Below are positions 1-8,221 of a stretch of DNA of 64,000 nucleotides, piece by piece. The stretch's first letter is position 1. Every line of letters begins with the position of its first letter. Source of the DNA: Limenecus sp048360435 (GTDB lineage: Bacteria; Cyanobacteriota; Vampirovibrionia; Gastranaerophilales; Gastranaerophilaceae); NCBI GenBank assembly GCA_048360435.1, contig DBGCOP010000034.1, positions 1-64,000 of the forward strand, given 5' to 3'. The position numbers were made by a program, and so were the translations under genes. Under the pieces are notes generated by a model that ran no database searches, was not told the DNA's origin, and saw only the letters and a program-made list of their open reading frames with translations.

Positions 1-24
1 AAAACACTAGATAAGGAAAACAAA

Positions 25-138
25 ATGAAAGTAAGAGCATCAGTTAAAAAAATGTGCAAAGACTGCAAATTCATCAGAAGAAGAGGCAGAATCACAGTTA
101 TTTGTAAAAACCCTAAACATAAACAAAGACAGGGGTAG
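25..138 (+). CDS. rpmJ: 50S ribosomal protein L36
   Basis: This 37-residue reading frame starts MKVRASVKKMCKDCKF and ends in a basic tail, the standard length and sequence of L36, a small zinc-binding protein of the large ribosomal subunit. It has the usual metal-ligand set: Cys11 and Cys14, Cys27 and His32. It is the first gene visible of the alpha operon and lies 113 bases before rpsM. A purine-rich AAGGAAAA stretch precedes the ATG. Identification is by sequence and by its invariant place before rpsM. Confidence 0.96.
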   Translation: MKVRASVKKMCKDCKFIRRRGRITVICKNPKHKQRQG

Positions 139-139
139 C

Positions 140-207
140 GGATTTTGTGCGGACACGCAGCTGTCCATGTGAACGGAAACCACGCTTTCCGTGAACGCCA
201 ATAATCC
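140..207 (+). promoter_or_regulatory. branched RNA structure upstream of rpsM (candidate r-protein leader)
   Basis: The rpmJ-rpsM gap can fold as a closed multibranch element. An outer stem pairs GGATT (140-144) with AATCC (203-207). Inside it a first hairpin pairs GGACA (151-155) with TGTCC (162-166), and a second pairs ACGGAAA (173-179) with TTTCCGT (186-192). No T-run follows, so this is not a terminator. Ribosomal operons are often autoregulated by such leaders. In E. coli, S4 binds a leader just before rpsM, and here rpsD is also in the operon, so S4 is a reasonable but unproven ligand. Confidence 0.5.
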
Positions 208-251
208 AAGACAAGATAATTAAATCAATCAGAAAAACATAAGGAGAAACA

Positions 252-617
252 ATGGCAAGATTGGCTGGGGTTGATTTACCCCGTAACAAAAGAATGATAA
301 TCGCATTAACCTATATCTACGGTATAGGACCTACTCGTTCTGCTAAAATCTTAGAAGCCTGCGGAATTTCACAGGACTTGAGAACAGACGATTTGACAGA
401 TGACGATATCAAAAAACTCAGAAATGAGCTTACAAACTATCACATTGAAGGTGACTTGAGAAGAGAAGAATCTCTCAACATCAAGAGACTTTCTGAAATC
501 AACTCTTACAGAGGCATGAGACACAGAAGAAAACTCCCTGCAAGAGGACAAAGAACAAAAACTAACGCAAGAACAAGACGCGGTAAGAAAACAGGACCGG
601 TTTCCAAAAAGAAATAA
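252..617 (+). CDS. rpsM: 30S ribosomal protein S13
   Basis: S13 is a head protein of the small ribosomal subunit that contacts the 50S subunit and the P-site tRNA. The 121-residue product begins MARLAGVDLPRNKRM, has the helix-two-turn-helix body (IYGIGPTRSAKIL) and the lysine/arginine-rich tail (RGMRHRRKLPARGQRTKTNARTRRG, shortened here) ending GPVSKKK. The length is typical. AAGGAG about 10 bases upstream supports the ATG. It lies between the structured leader and rpsK in the alpha operon. Confidence 0.98.
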   Translation: MARLAGVDLPRNKRMIIALTYIYGIGPTRSAKILEACGISQDLRTDDLTDDDIKKLRNELTNYHIEGDLRREESLNIKRLSEINSYRGMRHRRKLPARGQRTKTNARTRRGKKTGPVSKKK

Positions 618-665
618 GCAATTAAGTTAGTTTAAGTACAAGAGTAATAATTAAAGGATATAAAA

Positions 666-1052
666 ATGGCAAGACCAATAAAAACTAAAAAGAAAGAAAA
701 AAAGAATGTATTGCAAGGTGTTGTTCACATTCAATCAACATTTAACAATACAATCGTAACTTCTTGCGACACACAGGGTAATGCTATCGCTTGGGCTTCA
801 GCCGGCGGCTGCGGTTTTAAAGGTGCCAGAAAAGGTACTCCGTTTGCAGCTCAATCAGCAGCAGCTCAGGTAGCTAAAAAATCTGTTGACCAAGGAATGA
901 AAAAAGTAGAAGTATACATCAAAGGACCGGGTTCAGGTCGTGAAACAGCTATCAGAGCTATTCAGGCTGCCGGCTTGGAAATCACATTAATCAAGGACGT
1001 GACACCTATCCCTCACAACGGATGCCGTCCGCCTAAAAAACGCAGAGTGTAA
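666..1052 (+). CDS. rpsK: 30S ribosomal protein S11
   Basis: S11 lies on the platform of the 30S subunit near the mRNA exit (E) site. The 128-residue protein shows the family hallmarks: a basic start (MARPIKTKKKEKKN), the VHIQSTFNNTIVT strand, the GFKGARKGTPFAAQ segment, and the C-terminal PIPHNGCRPPKKRRV. It is 48 bases downstream of rpsM in the same operon, with AAAGGAT before the ATG. Confidence 0.98.
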   Translation: MARPIKTKKKEKKNVLQGVVHIQSTFNNTIVTSCDTQGNAIAWASAGGCGFKGARKGTPFAAQSAAAQVAKKSVDQGMKKVEVYIKGPGSGRETAIRAIQAAGLEITLIKDVTPIPHNGCRPPKKRRV

Positions 1053-1077
1053 TTAATTAACGACAAAGGAGTCAAAA

Positions 1078-1677
1078 TTGGCTAAATATACAGGACCTAC
1101 AAATAAATTATTCCGTAACTTCGGTGTAACGGATTTATCTAACAGAAAGTTGGTTTCTTCTTTGAGACAGACTGCTTCAGGTCAGCACGGTGCTGCAAGA
1201 AAAAAACTTTCTGACTATGCAATTCACTTGAATGAAAAGCAAAAAATCAGACTTACTTACCTTGTAAGTGAAAAACAATTCGCAAAATATTATAACAAAG
1301 CTGCAAGAACAAAAGGCGTTACAGGTACAGTTCTTTTGCAATTATTGGAAAGAAGACTTGACAACACTGTGTTCAGAGCAGGTTTTGCAACAACAAGAAG
1401 ACAGGCAAGACAAATTGTAAACCACGGCCATGTTCTTGTTAACGGCAAAAAAGTTGATATTCCTTCTTATCTCGTAAAAGCAGGTGATGTGATTACAGTA
1501 AGAGCAAGAAGTGCAGAATTCCTCAAAACAGTAATGGAACCGCTTGATGTTGCTGCTCCTCAATGGATGACAGTTGACGCTAACGAACAAAAAATTACGT
1601 TTGACAGAATTCCTGAAAGAGAAGAACTCGATCCTGAATTCAAAGAACAACTCGTAATCGAGTACTACTCTAAATAA
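1078..1677 (+). CDS. rpsD: 30S ribosomal protein S4
   Basis: S4 nucleates 30S assembly by binding 16S rRNA and, in several bacteria, represses its own operon. The 199-residue protein has the N-terminal S4 domain and the S4 RNA-binding fold (LERRLDNTVFRAGFATTRRQARQIVNHGHVLVNGKKV). It lacks the N-terminal zinc-binding cysteines, so it is the cysteine-free type. The start codon is TTG, supported by AAAGGAG at about 1066-1072. Its place between rpsK and rpoA matches many bacteria, but in photosynthetic cyanobacteria rpsD is usually elsewhere (general knowledge). Confidence 0.97.
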   Translation: MAKYTGPTNKLFRNFGVTDLSNRKLVSSLRQTASGQHGAARKKLSDYAIHLNEKQKIRLTYLVSEKQFAKYYNKAARTKGVTGTVLLQLLERRLDNTVFRAGFATTRRQARQIVNHGHVLVNGKKVDIPSYLVKAGDVITVRARSAEFLKTVMEPLDVAAPQWMTVDANEQKITFDRIPEREELDPEFKEQLVIEYYSK

Positions 1678-1720
1678 TAATCCACATTAATCTGAAAATT
1701 ATGAATTAGGAGAAAAACAG

Positions 1721-2701
1721 ATGGAATTAAAAATTAAATGTAATAACACAGTTACAAACTCAGACGGTTCACAATACGGTAAATTCGTAATCGAGCCGTT
1801 GGAAAGAGGATTCGGAAACACTATCGGAAACGCCCTGAGACGTGTATTGTTATCTTCATTGGAAGGTTCTGCTGTTACTGCTGTCAGAATCGAAGGTATT
1901 ACACACGAATATACTGCCATACCCGGCATTGTTGAAGATGTAATCGATATTATGCTCAACCTCAAAGGTATGGTGGTAAAAACTGATTCCAAAGAAGTTC
2001 AACAGCTGAGATTAGATGTTGACAAACCGGGCCCGGTGCTTGCTTCTGATATCCAGCTTCCCGCAGGTGTTAAAGTTGTTAACCCTGACTGGCTGATTTG
2101 TACGGTAGCCGAGGGCGGTTCAATCCACGCTGATATTCTTGTTGAATCTGGAAAAGGATACATTGCTCACGATGTATTAAAAGACGGCAAAAACGGACTT
2201 CCTATCGATATGTTACCGATTGATGCTACATTTATGCCTATCAAACGTGTCAGCTACAACGTAGAAAACACTCGTGTAGGTGACGTTACAGACTTCGACA
2301 AATTAAATCTCGAAATCTGGTCAAACGGTTCAATTGATGTAAGCAATGCTTTATCACAGGCAGCTAACATCTTAATCGAACACTTTATGCAAATTGCTTC
2401 TATCACAGGCACACCTGTTATCACAGTGCCTCAGGCTGCTGTGGTTGAGGAAGAAGTTGTTGCTGATACAACAGCTCCGACTATTTCAATCGAAGATTTG
2501 GAATTGTCAGTAAGAGCTTACAACTGCTTGAAAAGAGCAAGCATCAACAACATGGCTGAGCTCTTGAAAAAGTCAGAACATGATCTTTTAAACATCAAGA
2601 ACTTCGGTAAAAAATCTTCTGATGAAGTAATTGAAAAACTTCACCAATTCGGTTTAGACCTCATGCCTAATCCGGAAGGCGTAGACCTTGAAGAAGTATA
2701 A
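1721..2701 (+). CDS. rpoA: DNA-directed RNA polymerase alpha subunit
   Basis: The alpha subunit dimerises to start RNA polymerase assembly, and its C-terminal domain contacts UP elements and activators. The 326-residue product has the N-terminal dimerisation domain (FVIEPLERGFGNTIGNALRR near residue 30), an acidic/alanine linker around residues 240-258, and a complete C-terminal domain (LSVRAYNCLKRASINNMAEL ... NFGKKSSDEVIEKL) from about residue 262. The length is normal. It sits between rpsD and rplQ as in most alpha operons. TTAGGAG precedes the ATG. Confidence 0.98.
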   Translation: MELKIKCNNTVTNSDGSQYGKFVIEPLERGFGNTIGNALRRVLLSSLEGSAVTAVRIEGITHEYTAIPGIVEDVIDIMLNLKGMVVKTDSKEVQQLRLDVDKPGPVLASDIQLPAGVKVVNPDWLICTVAEGGSIHADILVESGKGYIAHDVLKDGKNGLPIDMLPIDATFMPIKRVSYNVENTRVGDVTDFDKLNLEIWSNGSIDVSNALSQAANILIEHFMQIASITGTPVITVPQAAVVEEEVVADTTAPTISIEDLELSVRAYNCLKRASINNMAELLKKSEHDLLNIKNFGKKSSDEVIEKLHQFGLDLMPNPEGVDLEEV

Positions 2702-2743
2702 GTAATAGTTGAAAAGTACAATTAATTAGTAAGGACAAATAAA

Positions 2744-3181
2744 ATGAGACACCAGTCTAAAAAACACACATTAGGAAAAGCACAAGACCAAAGAAATGCT
2801 TTGCTGCGTTCTTTAGCGACTGAACTTATTTTGCACGGTGAAATAAAAACTACAATGGCAAGAGCAAAAGCTCTCAGACCTTATGCAGAAAACATCATCA
2901 CACTTGCAAAACAAGGAAGCCTCCATTCAAGAAGACAGGCTGCAAGATTCATTTTTGACCGTGAAACAGGCAAATTCATGAATTTTGAAACAGGCGAGGT
3001 TCTTGAAGGCGTAGAAAAAGCTGATAAAGAAAAGAAAGCAATTGCTCAAACTGTTTTGAGAAAATTGTTCAGCGAAGTCGGTAAAAAATACGAAAACAGA
3101 AACGGCGGCTACACAAGAATTTACAGAATGCCCCCCAGAAGAGGCGATGCTTCTGAAATGGCATTGATTCAATTGGTGTAA
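2744..3181 (+). CDS. rplQ: 50S ribosomal protein L17
   Basis: L17 is a large-subunit protein near the polypeptide exit tunnel. The start MRHQSKKHTLGKAQDQRNALLR and the ARFIFDRE and YTRIYRMPPRRGDASEMALIQLV segments are diagnostic. At 145 residues it is about 25 longer than common bacterial L17. The extra sequence lies in the middle (about residues 72-100, TGKFMNFETGEVLEGVEKADKE region). Its stop codon overlaps the truA start by one base (TAATG), so the two are translationally coupled. Confidence 0.97.
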   Translation: MRHQSKKHTLGKAQDQRNALLRSLATELILHGEIKTTMARAKALRPYAENIITLAKQGSLHSRRQAARFIFDRETGKFMNFETGEVLEGVEKADKEKKAIAQTVLRKLFSEVGKKYENRNGGYTRIYRMPPRRGDASEMALIQLV

Positions 3182-3933
3182 TGCCTAAGTATTCGATTGT
3201 CGTAGAATATATCGGAACAAATTATTCGGGCTCACAGGTTCAGCCTGATAAGGAAACGATTCAGTCTGAACTTAACAAAGCCCTTCGCACATTAGACAAA
3301 TCCATAACAAAAACAATATTCTCGGGCAGAACTGATGCCGGAGTGCACTCAAAAGGACAGGTTGTTCATTTTGTGAGTGAGGAGCCGATTGTTGCTTCAA
3401 GGTTCCTCAATTCAATAAATGGCATTCTTCCTCAGGACATAAGTGTTTCAAAAATTGAAGAAGTTGATGAACACTTTCATGCACAGCTGAGTGCCAGATA
3501 CAGAAGGTATCAGTACAGGATTGTCAACAGACGATTCAGAAGTGCCTGGGATTTCCACTCTCTTTTGGTTCGGGAACCTCTGAATCTTGAGAGAATGAAC
3601 ATGGCTCTTTCTTATTTAAAAGGTGAACACGATTTCACTTCGTTTAAATCAATGAAAACAGCCAATCCTGCAAAAGACTGTATTGTATACAAGGCAGAGT
3701 GTTCAAAACAGGGTGATGAAATTATTTTCGAGATTGTTGCGAACAGGTTTTTGTACAATATGGTCAGAACAATTGTCGGAACTTTGTTGATGATTGAGAA
3801 AGACAAGCTTGAACCCGAAGCTATGAAGCTCATTTTGGATGCAAAGGACAGAACAAAGGCAGGTCCTACAATCAGTCCTGACGGGCTGACACTGGTTGAG
3901 GTCGGTTATGAAGACTTTAATCGGAATAACTAA
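3181..3933 (+). CDS. truA: tRNA pseudouridine(38-40) synthase
   Basis: TruA converts uridines 38-40 in the tRNA anticodon stem-loop to pseudouridine. The 250-residue protein starts YSIVVEYIGTNYSGSQVQP, carries the catalytic aspartate in the signature SGRTDAGVHSKGQVVHF (about residues 49-65), and has the C-terminal NRFLYNMVRTIVGTLL motif. The length is typical. It overlaps the rplQ stop by one base and has no Shine-Dalgarno sequence of its own nearby, consistent with coupling. The order rplQ-truA-rplM-rpsI is shared by cyanobacteria and Firmicutes. Confidence 0.97.
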   Translation: MPKYSIVVEYIGTNYSGSQVQPDKETIQSELNKALRTLDKSITKTIFSGRTDAGVHSKGQVVHFVSEEPIVASRFLNSINGILPQDISVSKIEEVDEHFHAQLSARYRRYQYRIVNRRFRSAWDFHSLLVREPLNLERMNMALSYLKGEHDFTSFKSMKTANPAKDCIVYKAECSKQGDEIIFEIVANRFLYNMVRTIVGTLLMIEKDKLEPEAMKLILDAKDRTKAGPTISPDGLTLVEVGYEDFNRNN

Positions 3934-3969
3934 GAAGATAGCAACATAATATAAAAGGAAAACTGAAAG

Positions 3970-4407
3970 ATGAAAACATATTCAGCAAAACCTCTTGAAG
4001 TTGAAAGAAAATGGTATGTAATCGATGCCGAAGGTCAAACTTTGGGCAGATTGGCTACTGTTTGTGCTAACTTACTCAGAGGCAAAACAAAACCTGAATT
4101 CACTCCTAACGTTGACACAGGCGATTTTGTTATCGTTATCAACGCTGAAAAAATTCAGGTTACAGGTAAAAAAGAAACTGACAAAATTTATTACCACCAC
4201 ACAATGTATCCGGGCGGATTGAAATCAATATCTTTTAAAGATTTGATGGCAAAAGATCCTACAAAAGCTATTGAAAAGGCTGTAAAAGGTATGCTTCCGC
4301 ACAATACATTGGGTGCTCAACAGTTTACAAAACTGAAAGTTTACGCAGGTTCAGAGCATCCGCACGAAGCTCAAAAACCCGTTGTATATGAAATGGAGGT
4401 TAAATAA
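3970..4407 (+). CDS. rplM: 50S ribosomal protein L13
   Basis: L13 is an early-assembly protein of the large subunit. The 145-residue product begins MKTYSAKPLEVERKWYVIDAEGQTLGRLAT and contains the YYHHTMYPGGLKS and GMLPHNTLGAQQFTKLKVYAGSEHPHEAQKP segments typical of the family. AAAGGAAAA precedes the ATG. Its stop overlaps the rpsI start by one base, giving the usual L13-S9 coupling. Confidence 0.98.
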   Translation: MKTYSAKPLEVERKWYVIDAEGQTLGRLATVCANLLRGKTKPEFTPNVDTGDFVIVINAEKIQVTGKKETDKIYYHHTMYPGGLKSISFKDLMAKDPTKAIEKAVKGMLPHNTLGAQQFTKLKVYAGSEHPHEAQKPVVYEMEVK

Positions 4408-4799
4408 TGGCAGACGTAATTATGGCAACAGGCAGAAGAAAAACCTCTATTGCGGTTGTAAAACTGGTTAAAGGCAAAGGCAGAGTATTCATCAACGGAA
4501 AAACTCTTGCCGCGTATATCGGAAACAGACCGGCTTTGGAAATCCAAATCTTCAAACCGTTAGCTTTGACAGAAAACATGGAAAACTATGATGTCAGAGT
4601 TAAAGCGGTTGGCGGCGGAATTTCTTCTCAAGCAGGTGCTATCAGACACGGTATCTCAAGAGCTTTGTTGGAAGTAAACCCTGAATACAGAAGCGTGTTG
4701 AAAGCTGAAGGTCTTTTGACTAGAGATGCAAGAGTTAAAGAACGTAAAAAATACGGTAGAAAAAGAGCAAGAAAAAGATTCCAGTTCTCAAAACGTTAG
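4407..4799 (+). CDS. rpsI: 30S ribosomal protein S9
   Basis: S9 reaches the P-site tRNA with its C-terminal tail. The 130-residue protein shows GRRKTSIAVVKLVKGKGRVFING, the VKAVGGGISSQAGAIRHGISRALL core and the terminal arginine-rich tail ending RKRFQFSKR, whose final Lys-Arg contacts tRNA in the family. AATGGAGG provides a strong ribosome-binding site inside the end of rplM. It is the last gene before the operon terminator. Confidence 0.98.
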   Translation: MADVIMATGRRKTSIAVVKLVKGKGRVFINGKTLAAYIGNRPALEIQIFKPLALTENMENYDVRVKAVGGGISSQAGAIRHGISRALLEVNPEYRSVLKAEGLLTRDARVKERKKYGRKRARKRFQFSKR

Positions 4800-4847
4800 A
4801 GAGCTGCGGCACAGCCAAAAGGATCTTTATTCAAATATCAAAGAAAC

Positions 4848-4880
4848 AAAAAAGCGAATCCTCAAAGGTTCGCTTTTTTG
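4848..4880 (+). terminator. Rho-independent terminator of the alpha operon
   Basis: An 11-bp perfect stem pairs AAAAAAGCGAA (4848-4858) with TTCGCTTTTTT (4869-4879) around a ten-base loop. The T-rich 3' arm supplies the release tract. It lies 49 bases after the rpsI stop. Confidence 0.93.
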
Positions 4881-4940
4881 TTAGTTTTTGATTCAAAAGT
4901 TTACAATTGTTAAGCGTTTTGCGCTGAAAAATATTTTTTG

Positions 4941-4971
4941 TTGGCAAAAAAGTTTATTCACGTGTTATATT
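4941..4971 (+). promoter_or_regulatory. putative sigma-70 promoter for the 4993 gene
   Basis: TTGGCA (4941-4946) is followed after 19 bases by TATATT (4966-4971), and TG at 4963-4964 makes an extended -10. The predicted start is about 15 bases before the ribosome-binding site CGGAGGA. The spacing is wider than ideal, so the extended -10 is the stronger evidence. Confidence 0.5.
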
Positions 4972-4992
4972 ACATGAAAACGGAGGATTTTC

Positions 4993-5739
4993 ATGATTAA
5001 ACAGATTGGCGGAATCCCGCTTACTATTGTGAAAAAGATAAATGGGAAAAAGGTTGTAACAGTTGCGCCTATTGAAAAGCTTTCAAAAAATATTGACCCC
5101 AAAATTGCAAAAAATATCGAAGCCAGACTTAAAGAAACACAAAATTCAGGTGCTCATGTATATGGCATTTTTGAAAGAGTCTTGACAAACGGAGATGTTG
5201 TTATACTCGAAAATAAAGCAAAATACAATGATATGGTGGATCCTGTTTTTGCGGATGTTGTGACGTTGTTCAAAAAAGACGGAACCATCAAAACACGAAC
5301 CAAGCTTACGAAATCAAAAACTTTTGTTGGGTATTCAGTGGCTTACAATTACGATGTGCAAAAATATATTGAAAAGGTGCGAGACGGAAAAATTTTATCC
5401 AAAAAATCAGCATATATAAAGTTGGACAACGATTGTGCTCCTATTTTCTGGGAACGAATTTCCTCTACTCCCGAAAAGACAGACTATGAGTTTTATCAAA
5501 ACCTTAAAAAAGACAGGTATTATTCAAAGTCGGAAGATTTTCTTGAAAATAAACCGTATAAAAATGATATATATAAACAAACTGAAGAGTGGGATAAAAA
5601 AGAAAAGGAATTGTTTCATTCAGCACCATGGCAAGAGTATGATGAGTTCATAACTAAAAGTGACAAGCTTCCTTTTGTAAGAACTAAAGGAACCTGGGTA
5701 GGCAATTTCATGGATAAATATAAACCACCGAAGTTTTAA
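4993..5739 (+). CDS. hypothetical protein, 248 residues
   Basis: I do not recognise this protein. It is soluble-looking and lysine-rich, without a signal peptide or membrane segment. The N-terminal half alternates short strands and turns (IGGIPLTIVKKINGKKVVTV; VYGIFERVLTNGDVVILEN). The C-terminal half is rich in Tyr, Lys, Glu and Trp. CGGAGGA eight bases upstream fixes the ATG. It follows the ribosomal terminator with its own putative promoter, and no neighbour suggests a role. It could be a lineage-specific structural or surface-associated protein, but nothing in the sequence proves this. Confidence 0.7.
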   Translation: MIKQIGGIPLTIVKKINGKKVVTVAPIEKLSKNIDPKIAKNIEARLKETQNSGAHVYGIFERVLTNGDVVILENKAKYNDMVDPVFADVVTLFKKDGTIKTRTKLTKSKTFVGYSVAYNYDVQKYIEKVRDGKILSKKSAYIKLDNDCAPIFWERISSTPEKTDYEFYQNLKKDRYYSKSEDFLENKPYKNDIYKQTEEWDKKEKELFHSAPWQEYDEFITKSDKLPFVRTKGTWVGNFMDKYKPPKF

Positions 5740-5754
5740 TGCTGCTTAGTTGTA

Positions 5755-5783
5755 TTGCTTTTATTTTAAAAATATAAGATAAT
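5755..5783 (+). promoter_or_regulatory. putative promoter giving a leaderless TPR mRNA
   Basis: TTGCTT (5755-5760) and GATAAT (5778-5783) are separated by 17 bases. The predicted transcription start falls at about 5790-5791, at the ATG of the next gene, and no Shine-Dalgarno sequence is present before that ATG. See the leaderless-mRNA finding. Confidence 0.5.
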
Positions 5784-5790
5784 AATAACC

Positions 5791-7791
5791 ATGAGAAGAG
5801 AATTGACCTTAGCATTATCATTATCATTATCATTAGTTCTGGCAATGGCTCCAATGGATGTGTCTGCCAAAATGTCACCGGAGTCATATCAGTTGTTTCA
5901 AACAGCTAACAGCCTTGAAAAAGACAGCAATCTCGGTCAGGCAGCCGAACAAATAAAAAAAGCAATCGAGCTTTCTCCTGATGAGGCTATACTTTATATT
6001 AAACTGGGCGGGCTATATTCGGAAATGGGCGACTGGCAAAACGCCCTTGTTGCTTACAAAAAAGCTATCAGATTAAAACCGAATGATGCTGTTGTTTATA
6101 TCAGCATGGGAAATATCTTGCAGCAGCAGCACGATTATGAAAATGCCTTTCAGGCTTACAATCAGGCTTTGACAATTTTTCCGGAATATAAATATAACTA
6201 TTTGAACCTTGCGAATGTGAAGTTTCTTCAGGGGGATAATCAAGAAGCAATTAAATATTTTAAAACTTTTCTCGGATATTATCCTGACAACGTAGAAGCG
6301 AGAGAAAACCTGGCTTCTATCTATTTGAAACTGGATAAATATCAAGATGCGGCTGACGAATATGCTTCTCTTTATACGAAAAACCCAACGGGCTTTAATG
6401 AGTATCCTAACTATGGATTGGCTCTTCTTCGTTCCGGAGATTATACAAATGCGGTTGAAATGTTCAAAAAAGCAGTGAGAATAGATCCTAATGACTATGC
6501 TTCTCATGGTAATATGGCTCTTGCTTATGTCAGACTCGACAAAAATGATCTTGCTCTGATTGAATTTAGAAACGCTTTTCAAATAAAACCTGATCTTGAT
6601 GATTTGAAATTTGATTATGCAAACCTTCTTGCAGATATGGGCAAGACTCAAGATGCAATCAACATGTATAAAGAATATATTGCATATAAACCCAAAGACC
6701 CAATGGCATATTACAACCTGGGCTTGATTTATCAAAAAAATGCAAAATATGATGATGCAATTGCTTCTTACAAAAAATCTCTCGAGCTTGAGCCTTCAAA
6801 TGCAGAAGTAAAAAGAGAACTCGCGAGAAGCTATCACTTCAGCAAAAACTATACGGAAGCTATCAAACTATATGACGAGCTTCTTGCACAGGATAAAAAC
6901 GATTATAACCTGTTATTCAATAAAGCAATAGCTCTTCATGCAACAGGCAGCTATGACAGTGCAATTTCTATTTATAAAAACCTGTATTCTCAAAGAAATG
7001 AACCTAAAGTCAAAGAATATCTCGGCAAAGCATATTTGAATCAAGGTGATTTTTATATGAAAAACGGTTCACAGAAAAAGGCAGTGAACTGCTATGAACA
7101 GGCTGCTGCTTTGAATGCTAATGATGCTGATGCATACAAAGCTATGGCGAAGGCTTATGATTCTATCGGGGCAAAAACTAAAGCCATTGAAAAATTTGAA
7201 AGAGCTATTGAAATTAACCCTGATGACGCTGAAACCAATATAGAATATGCAAAAACACTATCTAAATATGAACGAAATCAAGAAGCTCAAGATGTTTTCA
7301 GTAAAGTTATTTCTCTTGATGCACAAAACTCAGAGGCTCACATAGGGCTGGCTGATTCTTATATGGCAGAAAAAGCCTATGACAAAGCGGTTGTTGAATA
7401 TGAAAAGGCTGTTGCTCTTGATTCGGAAGACGAGGCAGCTTTGATTAAACTTGGCAATGCTTATAAAGCTATGTCTCAAACAAAAAAGGCTCTTGAGCAA
7501 TATGAAAAAGCCGTGTTTTTGAATATAAAAAATACAGATGCAATGTTTAATTCAGGGCTTTGTTATGCTGAACTCAAAGACTATGCAAAAGCAAAAGATT
7601 CATTTAATAAGGTAATTGCTATTGACCCGAATTACGCTTATGCATATTACGCATTGGGCATGGCTTATGAAACAGAAAAAGACTACCCGAAAGCTATTGT
7701 GAATTATGAAAAATTTATGACTTTGTCAGATGACAATGATATGAAATCTCAAATCAAAAATCAGGTTGAATATTTGAAGTCTAAGAAATAA
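5791..7791 (+). CDS. exported tetratricopeptide-repeat protein
   Basis: The 666-residue product starts with a signal peptide (basic MRRE, an LSLSLSLVLAMA core, probable cleavage after VSA near residue 26). Nearly all the rest is consecutive 34-residue TPR units with the W/L-G-Y-A-F-A-P pattern (for example AIELSPDEAILYIKLGGLY, AIRLKPNDAVVYISMGN), roughly 17 in total. TPR arrays mediate protein-protein contacts. An exported one of this size could scaffold envelope or pilus assembly, but no partner domain is present. The signal core is encoded by three tandem TTATCA hexamers. It is followed after one base by the next gene, suggesting an operon to 8643. Confidence 0.88.
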   Translation: MRRELTLALSLSLSLVLAMAPMDVSAKMSPESYQLFQTANSLEKDSNLGQAAEQIKKAIELSPDEAILYIKLGGLYSEMGDWQNALVAYKKAIRLKPNDAVVYISMGNILQQQHDYENAFQAYNQALTIFPEYKYNYLNLANVKFLQGDNQEAIKYFKTFLGYYPDNVEARENLASIYLKLDKYQDAADEYASLYTKNPTGFNEYPNYGLALLRSGDYTNAVEMFKKAVRIDPNDYASHGNMALAYVRLDKNDLALIEFRNAFQIKPDLDDLKFDYANLLADMGKTQDAINMYKEYIAYKPKDPMAYYNLGLIYQKNAKYDDAIASYKKSLELEPSNAEVKRELARSYHFSKNYTEAIKLYDELLAQDKNDYNLLFNKAIALHATGSYDSAISIYKNLYSQRNEPKVKEYLGKAYLNQGDFYMKNGSQKKAVNCYEQAAALNANDADAYKAMAKAYDSIGAKTKAIEKFERAIEINPDDAETNIEYAKTLSKYERNQEAQDVFSKVISLDAQNSEAHIGLADSYMAEKAYDKAVVEYEKAVALDSEDEAALIKLGNAYKAMSQTKKALEQYEKAVFLNIKNTDAMFNSGLCYAELKDYAKAKDSFNKVIAIDPNYAYAYYALGMAYETEKDYPKAIVNYEKFMTLSDDNDMKSQIKNQVEYLKSKK

Positions 7792-7792
7792 T

Positions 7793-8221
7793 ATGAAAAC
7801 AGCTTCGAAATATTTTATTGTGCTTTTTTTGTGCTTTACAACCGTTGTTATGAGTGGGTGGCGGTTTCATCTGAAAAAAAACAGACCTCTGCTGCTTTTT
7901 AACAACCGCCCTATTACAGCACAAACCATAAACTATACAACAAGATATTTTAAAACAGGTCAAAAAATCCATTTTATCCTTATAGTTCCGTTAGGATTCA
8001 AAGATGACCATATTCGTGTACAGCTTGTTAAAAAAGAAGAAAAAACCCAGCACTGGGGTTATAAAGTCTATTGGGCTCAGGACTATCGCGTCGAACGTGG
8101 GGATAAGTCTTTTATCTCTTATATCGTAGTTCCTGAAAAAGGCTATTACTTCTTGCAGATTTTTGAGTTTAACGATTTTGACTGGCCACTTGTAAGAAAT
8201 GATTTCTGGGTGAGAGAATGA
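7793..8221 (+). CDS. hypothetical exported or membrane-anchored protein, 142 residues
   Basis: I do not recognise a family. The N terminus (MKTASKYFIVLFLCFTTVVMSGW) is a signal peptide or signal anchor. The remainder is a compact, aromatic and basic domain with predicted strands (HFILIVPLGF, IRVQLVKKEEK, FISYIVVPEKGYYFLQIFEF), resembling a small beta-sandwich. It lies one base after the TPR gene and overlaps the next gene by four bases (ATGA), so it is probably co-transcribed with both. Confidence 0.75.
   Translation: MKTASKYFIVLFLCFTTVVMSGWRFHLKKNRPLLLFNNRPITAQTINYTTRYFKTGQKIHFILIVPLGFKDDHIRVQLVKKEEKTQHWGYKVYWAQDYRVERGDKSFISYIVVPEKGYYFLQIFEFNDFDWPLVRNDFWVRE

Noticed and set aside
6073..6735. 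Minus-strand open frame of 220 codons inside the TPR gene
   Set aside because: It is antisense to TPR repeats with no ribosome-binding site, and its composition (Ile, Phe, Ser, Arg-rich) is that of a mirrored coding strand.
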